Assembly: GCA_027620075.1 (NCBI GenBank)
Contig: JAQCEY010000005.1
Coordinates: 80,289 to 144,288 of the forward strand
Reading direction: 5' to 3'
DNA length: 64,000 nucleotides
Origin: Pseudomonadota bacterium
Lineage (GTDB): Bacteria; Pseudomonadota; Alphaproteobacteria; Rickettsiales; UBA6187
The notes below the pieces were generated by a model. The model was not told where the DNA came from. It saw only the letters and a list, made by a program, of their open reading frames with translations, and searched no databases. Position 1 is the stretch's first letter; each line of letters opens with the position of its first letter. Shown piece after piece: positions 1-9,173 of the stretch. The translations under genes and the position numbers were made by a program.

Positions 1-242
1 TCCTTAGCAAATCGACTTGCTTTTTCAAAATATATTGCTTGTTCCAGCTGATGAACAGTTATGTTCGTCAGTATTTTAGTAAGAGGAATGTCCTTCTCAG
101 CAACATTTTTTATCTCAGTTCCGATTTGTCCTAGAGAATAAATCGCAATAGAAGATACAATGGCTGTAACCGCTAAACCAAAGCCAAATAAGGCTAATAT
201 TTTTGATTTTATAGTAAATTTTGACAAAATATTCGACAGCAT
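1..242 (-). CDS. Methyl-accepting chemotaxis protein, N-terminal part (cut by window edge)
   Basis: The minus strand is open from an ATG at 242 to the window edge (80 codons). A strong ribosome site (AAAGGAGCAAGG) sits just upstream. The protein begins with a short basic stretch, then one hydrophobic helix at about residues 14-38 (FGFGLAVTAIVSSIAIYSL), then a polar helical segment. That is the layout of the inner-membrane anchor and the start of the periplasmic four-helix sensor of a chemoreceptor. The signalling domain lies outside the window, so the MCP call rests on N-terminal layout and on the related MCP remnant at 1850-2410. Another membrane sensor with a four-helix periplasmic domain is possible. 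Confidence 0.6.
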   Translation of the reverse strand, partial: MLSNILSKFTIKSKILALFGFGLAVTAIVSSIAIYSLGQIGTEIKNVAEKDIPLTKILTNITVHQLEQAIYFEKASRFAK

Positions 243-346
243 TACCTTGCTCCTTTAAATAAATTTTTTTTTATTAAGTCCCCCGGTTTACAGACCAGGT
301 GACACTATCTATAAATTGATTATATAGTAAGTAAATTAATTATTAG

Positions 347-1624
347 TTAAAATTTAATGCCAAACTGTACGGAAAATTTTTCTGTATCTTTTTGTCCGCC
401 ATTTGTTTCAGCTTCAAAACTTGCGTATTTTAGTTTCACTTCGTAATGCTCTAAGAACTGCCTTTTAATTATAGCATTCCACTCATGCCCATAATCATTA
501 ACACCGCTTTTCTGAGCATCAAAATCATGATACCCAAGCTCAATTTTAGTATCATCAACATAATCGTGAATGCCTTTTATTTTGTAGCTAACTTTTACAT
601 AAGAGTCTTCTAATCCTCCAGCGGGGGTATCTGTAAATTTATTTGTTAGCCCATTTAATTCATAAATATTGCCAAGAGGAGTGCGGAATGCAGTTGCCGC
701 AGTTCCGCGGTCACTTTCCAGAACCTCATAACCTAACTTTACTTCCAGGCCTTTCCAGTATAATCCCGGACTAACATGCCAATAATTTGCATCATAATTA
801 TTTGTGTTATCGCCATAGTCACTTTGAGCTGCATATTCAGCGTGATAAAGTAATTTTAAATCATCATTTATTGGATATTTACCACCGACGCTTCCACCAA
901 AAGTCTGGGATGAATCTGCTGTGCTATCTTCAATATCAAGTAAATACCCATATGCGGTGACAATTAAATATTTGAGAGGTGAATATTTAGCATTAAACAT
1001 ATGAATATTTGAATCCCAATCACCATTGCTTGCATCCTCTCCGGTAACGCGGTTCACATTATTTGTATAATTATAGTAAAGGGTAAGGTCTTTTATTGAA
1101 TTGTTTGTGATACCAATAGCATCTAAAGTCTGGTTATTCTGACGCCATTCGGCAGAACTGACAAAGCGTTCATTATCAAGATTAACGGCTTGCCGTCCGA
1201 CACGAATTTCAGTGTCTGGAATAGGGGTGTAATTCAAATAAGCCTGATTAATTTCAGAGCCGTCAGGATCAACAATTTTTGTGTAACTTGATTTACCATT
1301 CACAGTATCATAATACTCGCCACTTCCAATGCGGCTGATATTTTCAGCTTCAACTACGGCATATGTTTTATAAAATTCACCAGTTTTTATCCCTAATCTT
1401 GTTCTGAGTGTAGACGCATTAGAATCCTTCTTGGTATCTTGTTTTGCTGATTCATAGCGATAGCGAGCATCAAAATAAGGTGTACTTGCCTTTAACGCCT
1501 CATGTAAACTTGCAAATTGCTTTGCATTCGCACTATCTGATTTTACATCACCCGCATGCGCAGTAACAGTGCCAGTTGCTAGTGCTGATGCTCCCAGCAA
1601 AACATATGTAAGAAGTTTTTTCAT
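347..1624 (-). CDS. Outer-membrane beta-barrel porin (alginate-export-like)
   Basis: A 425-residue protein with a clear Sec signal peptide (MKKLLTYVLLGASALATG, cleavage near AHA-GD). Alternating short amphipathic strands run to the end, and the last residue is Phe (FGIKF), the usual C-terminal signature for BAM-dependent outer-membrane insertion. The segments YAVVEAENI, NQAYLNYTP and VGRQAVNLDNERFV resemble the conserved core of alginate-export-type porins. Function is inferred as passive uptake of a small anionic or sugar solute; the substrate cannot be read. The gene stands alone, about 100 bp from the chemoreceptor start on the same strand, so it could share regulation with it. Confidence 0.75.
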   Translation of the reverse strand: MKKLLTYVLLGASALATGTVTAHAGDVKSDSANAKQFASLHEALKASTPYFDARYRYESAKQDTKKDSNASTLRTRLGIKTGEFYKTYAVVEAENISRIGSGEYYDTVNGKSSYTKIVDPDGSEINQAYLNYTPIPDTEIRVGRQAVNLDNERFVSSAEWRQNNQTLDAIGITNNSIKDLTLYYNYTNNVNRVTGEDASNGDWDSNIHMFNAKYSPLKYLIVTAYGYLLDIEDSTADSSQTFGGSVGGKYPINDDLKLLYHAEYAAQSDYGDNTNNYDANYWHVSPGLYWKGLEVKLGYEVLESDRGTAATAFRTPLGNIYELNGLTNKFTDTPAGGLEDSYVKVSYKIKGIHDYVDDTKIELGYHDFDAQKSGVNDYGHEWNAIIKRQFLEHYEVKLKYASFEAETNGGQKDTEKFSVQFGIKF

Positions 1625-1849
1625 GTTAAATCCCGTGTTTAAATTAAAATTACCTATTTAAAACTTTTCTATCGCTATCTGATGATACAATCAGGGACGA
1701 TGAACCCTACACGAAAATGAAAAAAACGTATAGAGCCCACCGCATCCTAATTTACTCACCGCAACAATAATTTATTTAAATATTATCTGAGTATAACAGT
1801 CAAGTAAATATATCCTAAGATGATAAATATAGCATGTATTTCAATCTTA

Positions 1850-2410
1850 CGTTGCAATTATGTGCGTTATGTTGCTGGCAGTGAAATTGGTCGTATTTTT
1901 AAAATTACTACTGGATAATACTGCATAAATATAGCCGAGCAAATAAACTTACTCTCTCTTAATGCAACTATTGAGGCCGCAAGGGCTGGCGAAGCCGGAA
2001 AAGGTTTTTCTGTTGTGGCGTCAGAAGTTAAAAACCTTGCCAATCAGACAACAAAAGCAACCGAAGAAATTTCTCAACAGATAGGCGGTATGCAAAATAT
2101 TTCTACTGAAGTTTCCGAGGTCCTCAACACTATAAAAGCAGCTATAGACAAGGTTAATGAATATTCCAGTGGCATTTCTGCCGCAGTTGAAGAACAAAGT
2201 GCAACAACCGGTGAAATCGCCAGAAATATGCATACGGCAGCTCAAGGCACTCAGGAAGTAAATGATAATATTTCTAAGATAACCGAATCAGCCACTCATG
2301 CTAACGAATCATCCCTACAAATGCTGGATGCATCAAAGATGCTTTCTAAAGAAGCCGAACAGTTAAATTCAGCAGTATCATTATTTTTGAATGAAGTTAG
2401 GAATGGGTAA
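1850..2410 (+). pseudogene. 5'-truncated methyl-accepting chemotaxis protein remnant
   Basis: The frame ending at 2410 encodes the MCP cytoplasmic hairpin tip ([35 protein letters not shown] is recognisable from 1931) and the returning helix, ending [10 protein letters not shown]. Upstream in the same frame, 1871-1915 still reads MCP-like ([14 protein letters not shown]). It then meets an in-frame TAA at 1916-1918, followed by a slightly garbled junction. The sensor, transmembrane and HAMP parts are missing, and no promoter or ribosome site is visible for the fragment. An internal ATG at 2015 could give 131 residues but would lack the tip. It is best read as a dead copy, possibly derived from a chemoreceptor such as the one at the window start. 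Confidence 0.8.
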
Positions 2411-3550
2411 ATAATTGCTATCTACCTCTAAGTTTTATTAGCCATAATTTAGTCTGATATTTTTTCTAAAAATCCACCACATGACCCAGCATTTTATCCA
2501 TGGTAATATTTGATGAGGTGGTGGGCGTGGCTACGTCTCCTTTTATCAGCACCTTTCTCATAATTACATGGAGCTAGGCTTAATAAAGTATCTCGTGGCG
2601 CTTAATAATTTACTTGCTCAATTGCCTTATGTTTAAAGCCAGCCTTGATTAGATAAAGTCGTATATTTTTGCCGACATTTTTGTTATGCTGATTGTTATG
2701 CATATTATGCTCCTTTTCTATTGATTAACATCACTAAGCGTCCTGCAAACCATGGAGCCATATGTTTTTTTTATCTATCAACTCATATAATCCAGCATAC
2801 GGCCTAACATTCATTGCAAAAAGTTACTATCCCCACCACAGGAAACTCACGCTCCTTTGGGATAAAATTTTCTCTAGTCAGGGCGAGGTTTTTAGTGATA
2901 TAAGTGGTTCAGGCTCGTCATTATAAACTTGGTCTATACACCGCCATTTTATACAAACAAGCCCTTGAACTTAAAGGCAAATTTCAATTAAGTTTTTTAT
3001 AGCTCCCACACTTGTTCCCACACTACATAAATGCTTAGACCATACATTTATTAGTCTTTTTTTATTTATATATGAAAAAACCTTCTACAAATTCTACAAA
3101 TATATTTTTAATAACTTTCTAAAACATGCTTCTACAAGTTCTACAAATTCAATTTTTTTGAGATTTACTTGATTTTTACCAAAAGGATTTAAAGCCCTTC
3201 AATCATACCAAGCTTTTTTGCAACCATGTGAATTGAGATATTATCATAATAGTCCATATCTGCCATTAGCCTGTTGAAGGTCTTCCGGTGCATTCCTTTT
3301 GGCTTTGATACATAGTCCGTAGTGCAACCACTTCCACCAAGTGACCTGACAACAGTTTTTCGGACATTTTATTAAATATTTTTCTGTAACCTTTCAAAGT
3401 CTATTAAAATGACTCCTTTTATGCAGAGACACTCAACTACCGCCGATTAAATTCAGTGGTTTTAACCTCATTTTTGGAAGTTAATTTTTAGTTGCATAAC
3501 TCCATAATTATGGTACTGTCGATTTAATTCACATTCAAAGGAGAGGTCTG
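2411..3550. other. Gene-poor stretch with short coding remnants
   Basis: No intact gene of normal size is visible. Minus-strand fragments can be read. At 2602-2703 a 33-codon ORF starts with ATG behind a good ribosome site (AAAAGGAGCATAAT). Around 2450-2580 a short frame ends in MDKMLGHVVDFLEKISD. At 3189-3368 there is an open frame without a start. AT-rich filler containing poly-T and poly-A tracts surrounds them. The stretch looks like the eroded interior of a mobile island; no integrase, terminal repeat or RNA gene could be recognised. Confidence 0.5.
3189..3368 (-). pseudogene. Remnant of an unidentified conserved protein (C-terminal fragment)
   Basis: The minus strand is open between a stop at 3369-3371 and the stop at 3189-3191. 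It reads in a protein-like way (KTVVRSLGGSG, then SKPKGMHRKTFNRLM, ending VAKKLGMIEGL). There is no start codon at its 5' end, so only the C-terminal part of a gene seems to survive. Residue composition is balanced, unlike the random frames around it. The family is not recognised. It lies just upstream of the HD-domain gene on the opposite strand. Confidence 0.35.
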
Positions 3551-4701
3551 ATGAGTAATGCAAATAAAGAAGAGTTAGTATCTTCAAAGGAATTTATTAA
3601 AAATCACGATTACTTCAAAAGGTCTGAAGGCATAACACAAATTCTTCCTCAAAATATTTCAATAAGAGATGTGGGAGCTATGTACTCTCCTATAAAAGCA
3701 GACTTCCAAGAGGGTATAAAAAGATTTGAAACACAACTAAAGAAATTACCAATATCTAGAATCAAATCCAATGAAAATGTTGATTCTTTTCTCAATAGAT
3801 ATCTTGAGATCCGTAGTTCGCAAGAACGGAATAGCAAGTTATCACTCGATTTATCTAATGTAAGCGAAATGATGGAAGGAAAAGACAATACGAAAAATAA
3901 TCGTAAAAAGCATTCGTTAGAAGTTGCTTCAATAGCAAAAGAACTAGGTAAAAAGCTTAAATTAACCGAGGAAGATATTTTAACAGCAGAGATAACATCT
4001 TTATGTCATGATTTAGGTCACGCACCTTATGGTCATTCTGGGCAAAAAGCTATCTCAAGCAAATTAAAATCTATGGGGCTTAACGAATATCTTTCAGATG
4101 ATAATTTACAAGCTCTAGATAAAGCCAAAGAAATGGGAGTCGATGATAGAGTGATGCAGGCACTAATCTATCACGATGGTAAGCCTATTAAAGATGTTGA
4201 GCACAGGTATAATGCAAATAATCTACAGCCATATTTCCATAAATTCATAAATGACAGAGAAAAAGCTCCTTCTATCGCCGCACAAGTTGCAGCAATATCA
4301 GATGATATTGCAAACGACTCAAGAGACATAGTTGATATTTATAAAGCAGGAGTGAGAAAAACCGTTTTTGCGATATGGACGAAGAAGCAATTAATATATT
4401 GCTGGAAAAATCTCTGGTTCCGAAAACCACAAAGAGAGAGAAATACGCATTAAATATTGTACAGAGACTAGAAAATTTCGTGAAGAATGTGGAGTCCGAT
4501 AATAAAGAAGCATCATTACTTTATGATCAAATTAGCAAGTTAGAACAAATGGTTCATAGTAAGGACGTTGATAAGTTCCTTATGAAAAAACTAAATGATT
4601 ATGACTGGGGAAAGAGTCTATTAAAGCAACAAGATATGATTGATCAGAGAACTTTATCTGCGAGACAGGAAGTTGGCGATAAAAACATGAGAATACGTTA
4701 A
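3551..4701 (+). pseudogene. HD-domain (dGTPase-like) phosphohydrolase, frameshifted
   Basis: The first frame (3551-4453) carries an HD-superfamily metal site: H121 in KKHSLEVA, H153-D154 in LCHDLGH, then H157 and H162 in GHAPYGHSG. It continues to AAISDDIANDSRDI, as in deoxyguanosine triphosphate triphosphohydrolases. The conserved C-terminal part continues in a different frame from 4375 (MDEEAINILL to NMRIR at 4701). Restoring one A to the A5 run near 4358 joins the two frames smoothly (AGVRKN-RFCDMDEEA). The N-terminal 115 residues differ from classical dGTPases. A ribosome site (GGAGAGG) precedes the ATG. The frameshift may be a true inactivation or a homopolymer sequencing error. The exonuclease gene follows 21 bp downstream in the same orientation. 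Confidence 0.7.
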
Positions 4702-4722
4702 TAACCATTGAGGGCAAAGGCA

Positions 4723-5494
4723 TGAAGAAAAAAACAGCATTTAATCAAACATTAGTAGTGTTTGATACCGAAACAACAGGGTTTTTGTTACAGATGGGAA
4801 AAAAATACAAGAAAAAGGGCAGCATCGAATTATAGAGGCCGGATTTGTAAAAATCAATAATGGTAAAATTATTGATGAATTACAATTATATTTTAATCCT
4901 GAGGGAAAGAAATCAGATATTGGGGCGTATAAGGCGCATAGAATAAGCAGTAAATTTCTAAAAGATAAGCCTGTTTTTAAAAACAAAGCCGAACAAATAG
5001 AAGAATTCATAGGAAACAATACTGTTGTTGGTCATAATGTATCTTTTGATATCAATTTTTTAAATGCCGAATTTGAAAGAGCGGGCAGGGCTTATCGGGT
5101 AAAACATGAAAACTCTATAGATACAAAAGATGTGGCAAAAGAATCCGAACTGAAACTTGCATCGTATAAACTGGACTCCATTTGCCAAAAGTTGGGCATA
5201 AATCTAAATGAAAGAAAGGAAAAAGGACATGGGGCATTGCTTGACGCTAAATTAACTGCACAAGTATATTTTGTGTTAAGTAATAAGTTAGAACAAGAAG
5301 ATAAATATTACAACTTAGGAGATAAAAGGACTATCGCCGAAGATTTTGACACCCCCCCACCTGCAAAAAGAAATAAAGTATTGGATAAAATTTTATTAGA
5401 AGGAAAAAGCGGTTTAAATGACTTAGATGAATTAAAGTCCTTACCCAGACGATCATTGCGAATTGAGAATAAAAAAGTGGGGTTTCAATTGTAG
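4723..5494 (+). pseudogene. DnaQ-like 3'-5' exonuclease (Exo III epsilon family), frameshifted
   Basis: It starts at ATG 4723 (ribosome site GAGGGCAAAGG) with the Exo I motif VVFDTETTGF, then loses frame at a T5 run. With one T removed it continues VTDGKK...GQHRIIEAGF, NPEG and AHRISS, with Exo II VVGHNVSFDINFLN and Exo III HGALLDAKLTAQVY. That is the full DEDDh set (D, E, D, H, D). A charged, apparently disordered tail ends at residue QL (5494). DEDDh enzymes degrade single-stranded DNA or RNA, or proofread DNA synthesis. It is probably co-transcribed with the HD hydrolase, and both genes carry a single-base indel in a homopolymer. Confidence 0.75.
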
Positions 5495-5520
5495 CTAGAC
5501 CTCATAAAATGCTTAAATAA

Positions 5521-5799
5521 TTAACTGTTTTTACGCAATTCCTGCAATTTAACAAGCATAGACAAGGTTTTCTCGAATTTTCTATCAAGTGTTGTTTCGT
5601 AGCGTGCAAGATTTGTAAAACGCTTTGTAGGCTCTGCTGATTCACATAAAGCCTCTTCTTTTATCTCATTTCTTACTAATAAAGGGTCTAATTGCTCTTG
5701 ATAATAATCAATGTAGTTACTTTTAATAAAACATCTAAAAGAATCCGCATTAGACTTATAGTCTACATAACTTAATAGTTCAAGGATGGATTCATGCAA
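5521..5799 (-). CDS. Small hypothetical protein, possible truncated remnant
   Basis: A 92-residue, highly charged ORF starting MHESILELL and ending LVKLQELRKNS. The C-terminal half (NLARYETTLDRKFEKTLSMLVKLQELR) resembles the conserved tail of small proteins of unknown function that end in an ARYE...R..ALRELE..Q helix. The usual N-terminal part is absent, so this may be a truncated copy. Its start overlaps the start of the divergent XRE gene by 14 bp, which makes simultaneous full expression of both starts doubtful. No domain gives a function. Confidence 0.4.
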   Translation of the reverse strand: MHESILELLSYVDYKSNADSFRCFIKSNYIDYYQEQLDPLLVRNEIKEEALCESAEPTKRFTNLARYETTLDRKFEKTLSMLVKLQELRKNS

Positions 5800-5992
5800 G
5801 AAAGTTGGACAGAATATACGTAAATATCGTCTTGATAGAGGGTACTCTCAGGAAGAGCTTGCCTTTGAGTCTGGCCTGCACCGTACATATATAAGCAGTC
5901 TTGAGCGCGGCAAGCGAAATGCAACTATTGTTGTAATAGGGCAGGTTGCGGATGCTTTGAGAATCAAGCCTGCATTGCTGTTAGAAGCCTAA
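5786..5992 (+). CDS. XRE-family helix-turn-helix transcriptional regulator
   Basis: A 68-residue protein consisting almost entirely of a Cro/CI-type HTH domain (VGQNIRKYRLDRGYSQEELAFESGLHRTYISSLERG, with the recognition helix in HRTYISSLE). Single-domain proteins of this kind repress their own operon in plasmids, phages, restriction-modification and toxin-antitoxin modules. It overlaps the divergent 5521-5799 ORF at its start and has no downstream partner on its strand: the next gene, 6002-6732, is convergent. It is one of the few apparently intact genes of the island. A defence or addiction role is possible but not shown. Confidence 0.75.
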   Translation: MDSCKKVGQNIRKYRLDRGYSQEELAFESGLHRTYISSLERGKRNATIVVIGQVADALRIKPALLLEA

Positions 5993-6001
5993 TTTACCTA
6001 T

Positions 6002-6732
6002 CTATTCGGCGAAAATGTCCGTGGGATGTAATTCTGTCTGCAAAATTTTTGCTTGGTGTTCAATCAATGCCCCTAATTTATGAATCTCATCGTACCATTC
6101 AGCAGGCAATAATTTTTGTTCTCTAACATAAAATTCTCCAGACACATCAATAATCATGATATAAACATGCAACATAGTAAAAGTATGAATTTTGCGTTCT
6201 GCTTCGTTTCTTGCAAATTGAAAATACTCTAAGGATACGAAGTCCTGTTTAGAGTTGATTGTATCAACGGTGGCACGATGCACGAAACTGTCTATGTCGG
6301 CATGACTAGCAAACATACTAAATTTACCATGTAACTCAAGAAGTCCTGGTATAAGTCGATGAGGTAATGGATTATTAGTCTGAATTAAGTTTTTAAGATA
6401 ACGGTCTCGACCTGCTTACTGCGGTCATCAATAATCATGGTAGCAATCAGTGCTGCATCTATGGCTGTGCGAGTTGAAGCAAACGCTTCTGATAAGTGGC
6501 AACGCATTAAACACATATTGGAAAACAGGAAGTGGTAGTGAATAAAGTGCAGTAGTTGGAAAATCACCATTTCATTCTCCCCGATCTCCTTATGCTCCAA
6601 CGCAGGAGCATATAACCCTTGAATACGAGAAATAATAGCCAATTCCTCTTTATTATTCGCTATTGAGACGAGAAGCTGCTCATTCTCTATGCTAGCAAAT
6701 TTAATTATATCTAATGGGGGATTTGTCATCAT
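6002..6732 (-). pseudogene. Unknown alpha-helical protein, frameshifted
   Basis: Two minus-strand frames belong together. 6385-6732 encodes the N-terminal part (MMTNPPLDIIKF to DDRSKQVE) and the other frame encodes the rest (YLKNLIQTNNPLPHRLIPGLLELHGKF, then MFASHADIDSF to DIFAE at 6002). They join near 6395-6405 by a one-base indel in GGTCGAGACCG. The restored product is about 240 residues, helical, with no signal peptide, and contains SEAFASTRTAIDAAL, which resembles helical-bundle proteins of unknown function. No family is assigned. It is the third gene in this island broken by a single-base indel. Confidence 0.55.
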
Positions 6733-6896
6733 AACACTACCATATGGAAAATCTAACTATGATTTTATGGCAAAAAATAGTTTCATGCAACTTGCCTGTT
6801 CACCTCTAACCGCATTTTATTTGTGGGTAATTTTGTGGGTCAACGGTTGTGGGGCTGCACTAACGCCCTGATATTTAAGGATATATGGAGTTAAAA

Positions 6897-6982
6897 TGGT
6901 GGAGGGGACAGGATTCGAACCTGTGTACGCTTGCGCGGGCAGATTTACAGTCTGCTGCCATTAACCACTCGGCCACCCCTCC
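6897..6982 (-). tRNA. tRNA-Tyr (anticodon GTA)
   Basis: The minus strand folds as a class II tRNA. The acceptor stem is GGAGGGG/CCCCTCC, the D arm contains GGCCGAGTGG, the anticodon stem-loop AGACTGTAAATCT places GTA in the anticodon, and a long variable arm is followed by the T arm CAGGTTCGAATCCTG. CCA is encoded at 6897-6899, with discriminator A at 6900. The decaying island lies on its 3' side. tRNA 3' ends are usual integration sites, but no integrase or duplicated tRNA end was identified. Confidence 0.95.
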
Positions 6983-7303
6983 AACGGGACGCAAATCACT
7001 TCAATATTTTAACCGGAAGATGAAGGTGTGATTTAGCAGAACTAAGCGAACCGAACATCGACAATGTAAAAACTTGAAGCATTTACTATAAAGGAGCGTC
7101 TTTTTATTATATTGATGGGCATATGTCAATTAATATGATAAAAAAGCTTCGATAGCGTTCGGTGATATAGATTTTGTATAAATTGCACCGCAACGGTTAA
7201 TTTATTTCGTGAGCGAATTTATACCATAATTTTCCTTTCTTATACCCAAAACCAAATAAAGATGTTAATAACGTAATTAATCATTATTTATAAAAAGTTC
7301 CAT
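6983..7303. other. Intergenic region between tRNA-Tyr and rlmB
   Basis: No open frame of protein-like composition is seen. The stretch contains AT-rich runs (TTTATTATATTG, TTGTATAAATTG) that could serve as promoter -10 regions for the divergent tRNA and rlmB. No convincing paired -35/-10 set, terminator or RNA fold was identified. Confidence 0.4.
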
Positions 7304-8014
7304 ATGTCTAAAAACAACAATATACTACTTTACGGTTTACATGCCTGCCGTGCGGCACTTAACAACCCTAAAAGAAAGATAAAACGGATATTTACCACTG
7401 AAAGAGCCGCCGGGGAAATTCAGTTGAGCCATAAGCACCCTACTCCTAAAATAATCCCCATGCGTGATTTTGATAAAATATTGCCGAAAGATGCAGTGCA
7501 TCAGGGGATTGCCGTTGAAACCGAGAATTTACCTGAATCGGGTATAAAGGATATTATCGATTGTACGATAATAATCGCACTGGATCAGGTTACCGACCCG
7601 CATAATGTGGGGGCGATAATGCGTTCCTGTATAGCATTCGGGGCAGAGGCGGTTTTATTTGCGAAGGATAATGTACCGTCTTTTTCAGGAGCATTGGCAA
7701 AATCCGCATCAGGTGCTCTTGAAGAAATCAAATGCTGTAAGGTAACTAACCTTGCAAGAACTCTTGAACTGCTCAAAAAGGAAGGATACTGGATAGCCGG
7801 ACTGGACGGCAACACCAAAACCGATATCGATAAAGCAAACCTTTCGGGCAAAACTGTTCTTGTTATGGGATCGGAGGGCAAAGGCTTACGAAAAATAACA
7901 CGCAACGCCTGTGACCTGCTTGTAAGATTGCCGATAAGTGATAAAGTAGAAAGCCTGAATGTTTCCAATGCGGCAGCTATAGCTTTATACGAAATATCAA
8001 GGAAGAACAGATGA
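7304..8014 (+). CDS. rlmB: 23S rRNA (guanosine-2'-O-)-methyltransferase RlmB-type (SpoU family)
   Basis: A 236-residue SPOUT enzyme of normal length. The N-terminal substrate-binding domain (LLYGLHACRAALNN) is followed by the knotted catalytic domain with motif 1 DQVTDPHNVGAIMRSC, motif 2 VLVMGSEGKGLR and motif 3 LPISDKVESLNVSNAAAIALYE. These are the SAM-binding knot and catalytic Arg/Asn of TrmH/RlmB proteins. It methylates the 2'-O of a guanosine in 23S rRNA (G2251 in E. coli). Its stop codon overlaps the start of the aspartic protease gene (ATGA), so the two are translationally coupled. Confidence 0.9.
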   Translation: MSKNNNILLYGLHACRAALNNPKRKIKRIFTTERAAGEIQLSHKHPTPKIIPMRDFDKILPKDAVHQGIAVETENLPESGIKDIIDCTIIIALDQVTDPHNVGAIMRSCIAFGAEAVLFAKDNVPSFSGALAKSASGALEEIKCCKVTNLARTLELLKKEGYWIAGLDGNTKTDIDKANLSGKTVLVMGSEGKGLRKITRNACDLLVRLPISDKVESLNVSNAAAIALYEISRKNR

Positions 8015-8613
8015 GCGAAGACCAGTCGGCACAACTTATACACTCATTATTATTACTAGTGCTATTAGCCTCAGGTTTAATATTCCACTTCAGGAACAGG
8101 TTGGGAATGGCAGTTAAATATGCCGGAATATGGATATCGGTAATCATGGTAATGGTGCTGTTATATAGCTATAAACATGATTTTTCTGATTTTAAGGAAA
8201 GACTTTTATCGTCTTTGTCACCTTCTACGGTAATAAACAATGATGACGGCTCAATAAGTGTTAAAGCATCTCAAGACGGACATTTTTATATAAATACCGA
8301 GATAAACGGACAAAGTGTACGGTTTATGGTAGATACGGGTGCAAGTGATATCGTCATTAATAAAAGCACCGCTGAAAAAATCGGGATAGATTTAAACAGA
8401 CTTCAATATATTAATACATATTATACCGCTAATGGTAAGGTAAGGGGTGCACCTGTCAGGCTGGAAAGTATTAAGGTTGGAAACTATACTATAAATGACA
8501 TTCGTGCGTCGGTGAATGAAGCTGACATGAATAAATCATTACTGGGTATGAGCTTTTTAAATAAGCTGAACGGTTATGAGGTAAAAAACGATACGTTAAC
8601 CCTTTGGCCTTGA
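8011..8613 (+). CDS. Membrane-anchored retropepsin-like aspartic protease (TIGR02281-type)
   Basis: A 200-residue protein with two hydrophobic segments (about residues 9-27 and 34-56) and a C-terminal retropepsin fold carrying the single catalytic motif VDTGASDIVI (D108). Further features are the hydrophobic flap region and LLGMSFLNKL near the end, which matches the hydrophobic-hydrophobic-Gly motif of clan AA. With one DTG motif it must act as a homodimer. Both segments suggest an inner-membrane anchor with the catalytic part probably periplasmic. Proteins of this type are common in alphaproteobacteria; substrates are unknown. It overlaps rlmB by four bases. Confidence 0.85.
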   Translation: MSEDQSAQLIHSLLLLVLLASGLIFHFRNRLGMAVKYAGIWISVIMVMVLLYSYKHDFSDFKERLLSSLSPSTVINNDDGSISVKASQDGHFYINTEINGQSVRFMVDTGASDIVINKSTAEKIGIDLNRLQYINTYYTANGKVRGAPVRLESIKVGNYTINDIRASVNEADMNKSLLGMSFLNKLNGYEVKNDTLTLWP

Positions 8614-8627
8614 TATAAAAATCAGTT

Positions 8628-9167
8628 TTAAATCTTTTTTTGCTGCTCGGTAATACTGTTAAACTCTTGCAAGAGTTTTTGAGCAATATCATTTTCAACA
8701 CCTGTAATTTTTCTTTCGGCAATGATTTCCAAACACTTGGTGTAGCTTTCTAGTAATAAATATATCCTATCGTCGAATGTTTTTATATTGGGTATGAAAA
8801 GATAAAGTGACGTAGCGAATTTTTCGGCAAGATCATAACCGAAAATGCCGGCACTACTCTTTACCGACAAAGCGGTATGCTGTATATCCTTTAGGCATTG
8901 TTTTTTTTCTTCTTTTGACTCGGCATATTTTAGCTCTTCATACGCACCCCTTAAGTAAAACATATAATGGTCTAACAGGGAGTCATACGCATCTTTTAAA
9001 TAATCAACATTCTCTTTAATTTTTATTTCCGCCTCGCTCATGATATTTTCATTTAATATCTTATCTAGGGGCATGAGATTACCTATCTCATTTTTCAGGG
9101 AATGATCCGCCTTTATTATAGTAACCTTTTCTTCTTCAGGTTTGTTATTATCTTCTTTATCAGACAT
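8628..9167 (-). CDS. Hpt-like helical protein of the motAB operon (phospho-His site absent)
   Basis: A 179-residue soluble helical protein, last gene of the motA-motB-receiver operon (6 bp after the receiver gene). Residues 55-125 look like a histidine phosphotransfer four-helix bundle. The segment ALSVKSSAGIFGY (99-111) matches the Hpt consensus AHxLKGxxxxxG, but the phospho-accepting His position is Leu100; H97 lies just before. It may therefore be a docking or pseudo-Hpt partner for the adjacent receiver, or an unrelated bundle. The first 45 residues are charged and probably flexible. Context suggests control of the flagellar motor. Confidence 0.55.
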   Translation of the reverse strand: MSDKEDNNKPEEEKVTIIKADHSLKNEIGNLMPLDKILNENIMSEAEIKIKENVDYLKDAYDSLLDHYMFYLRGAYEELKYAESKEEKKQCLKDIQHTALSVKSSAGIFGYDLAEKFATSLYLFIPNIKTFDDRIYLLLESYTKCLEIIAERKITGVENDIAQKLLQEFNSITEQQKKI

Positions 9168-9173
9168 GCTTTA

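Noticed and set aside
6689-6871. 60-codon plus-strand frame before tRNA-Tyr
   Set aside because: No ribosome site, it overlaps the start of the opposite-strand gene and has no protein-like features.
2411-6896. Integrase gene or duplicated tRNA end marking an integrated element
   Set aside because: tRNA-Tyr borders the island, but no recombinase frame and no second copy of the tRNA 3' end was found by eye.
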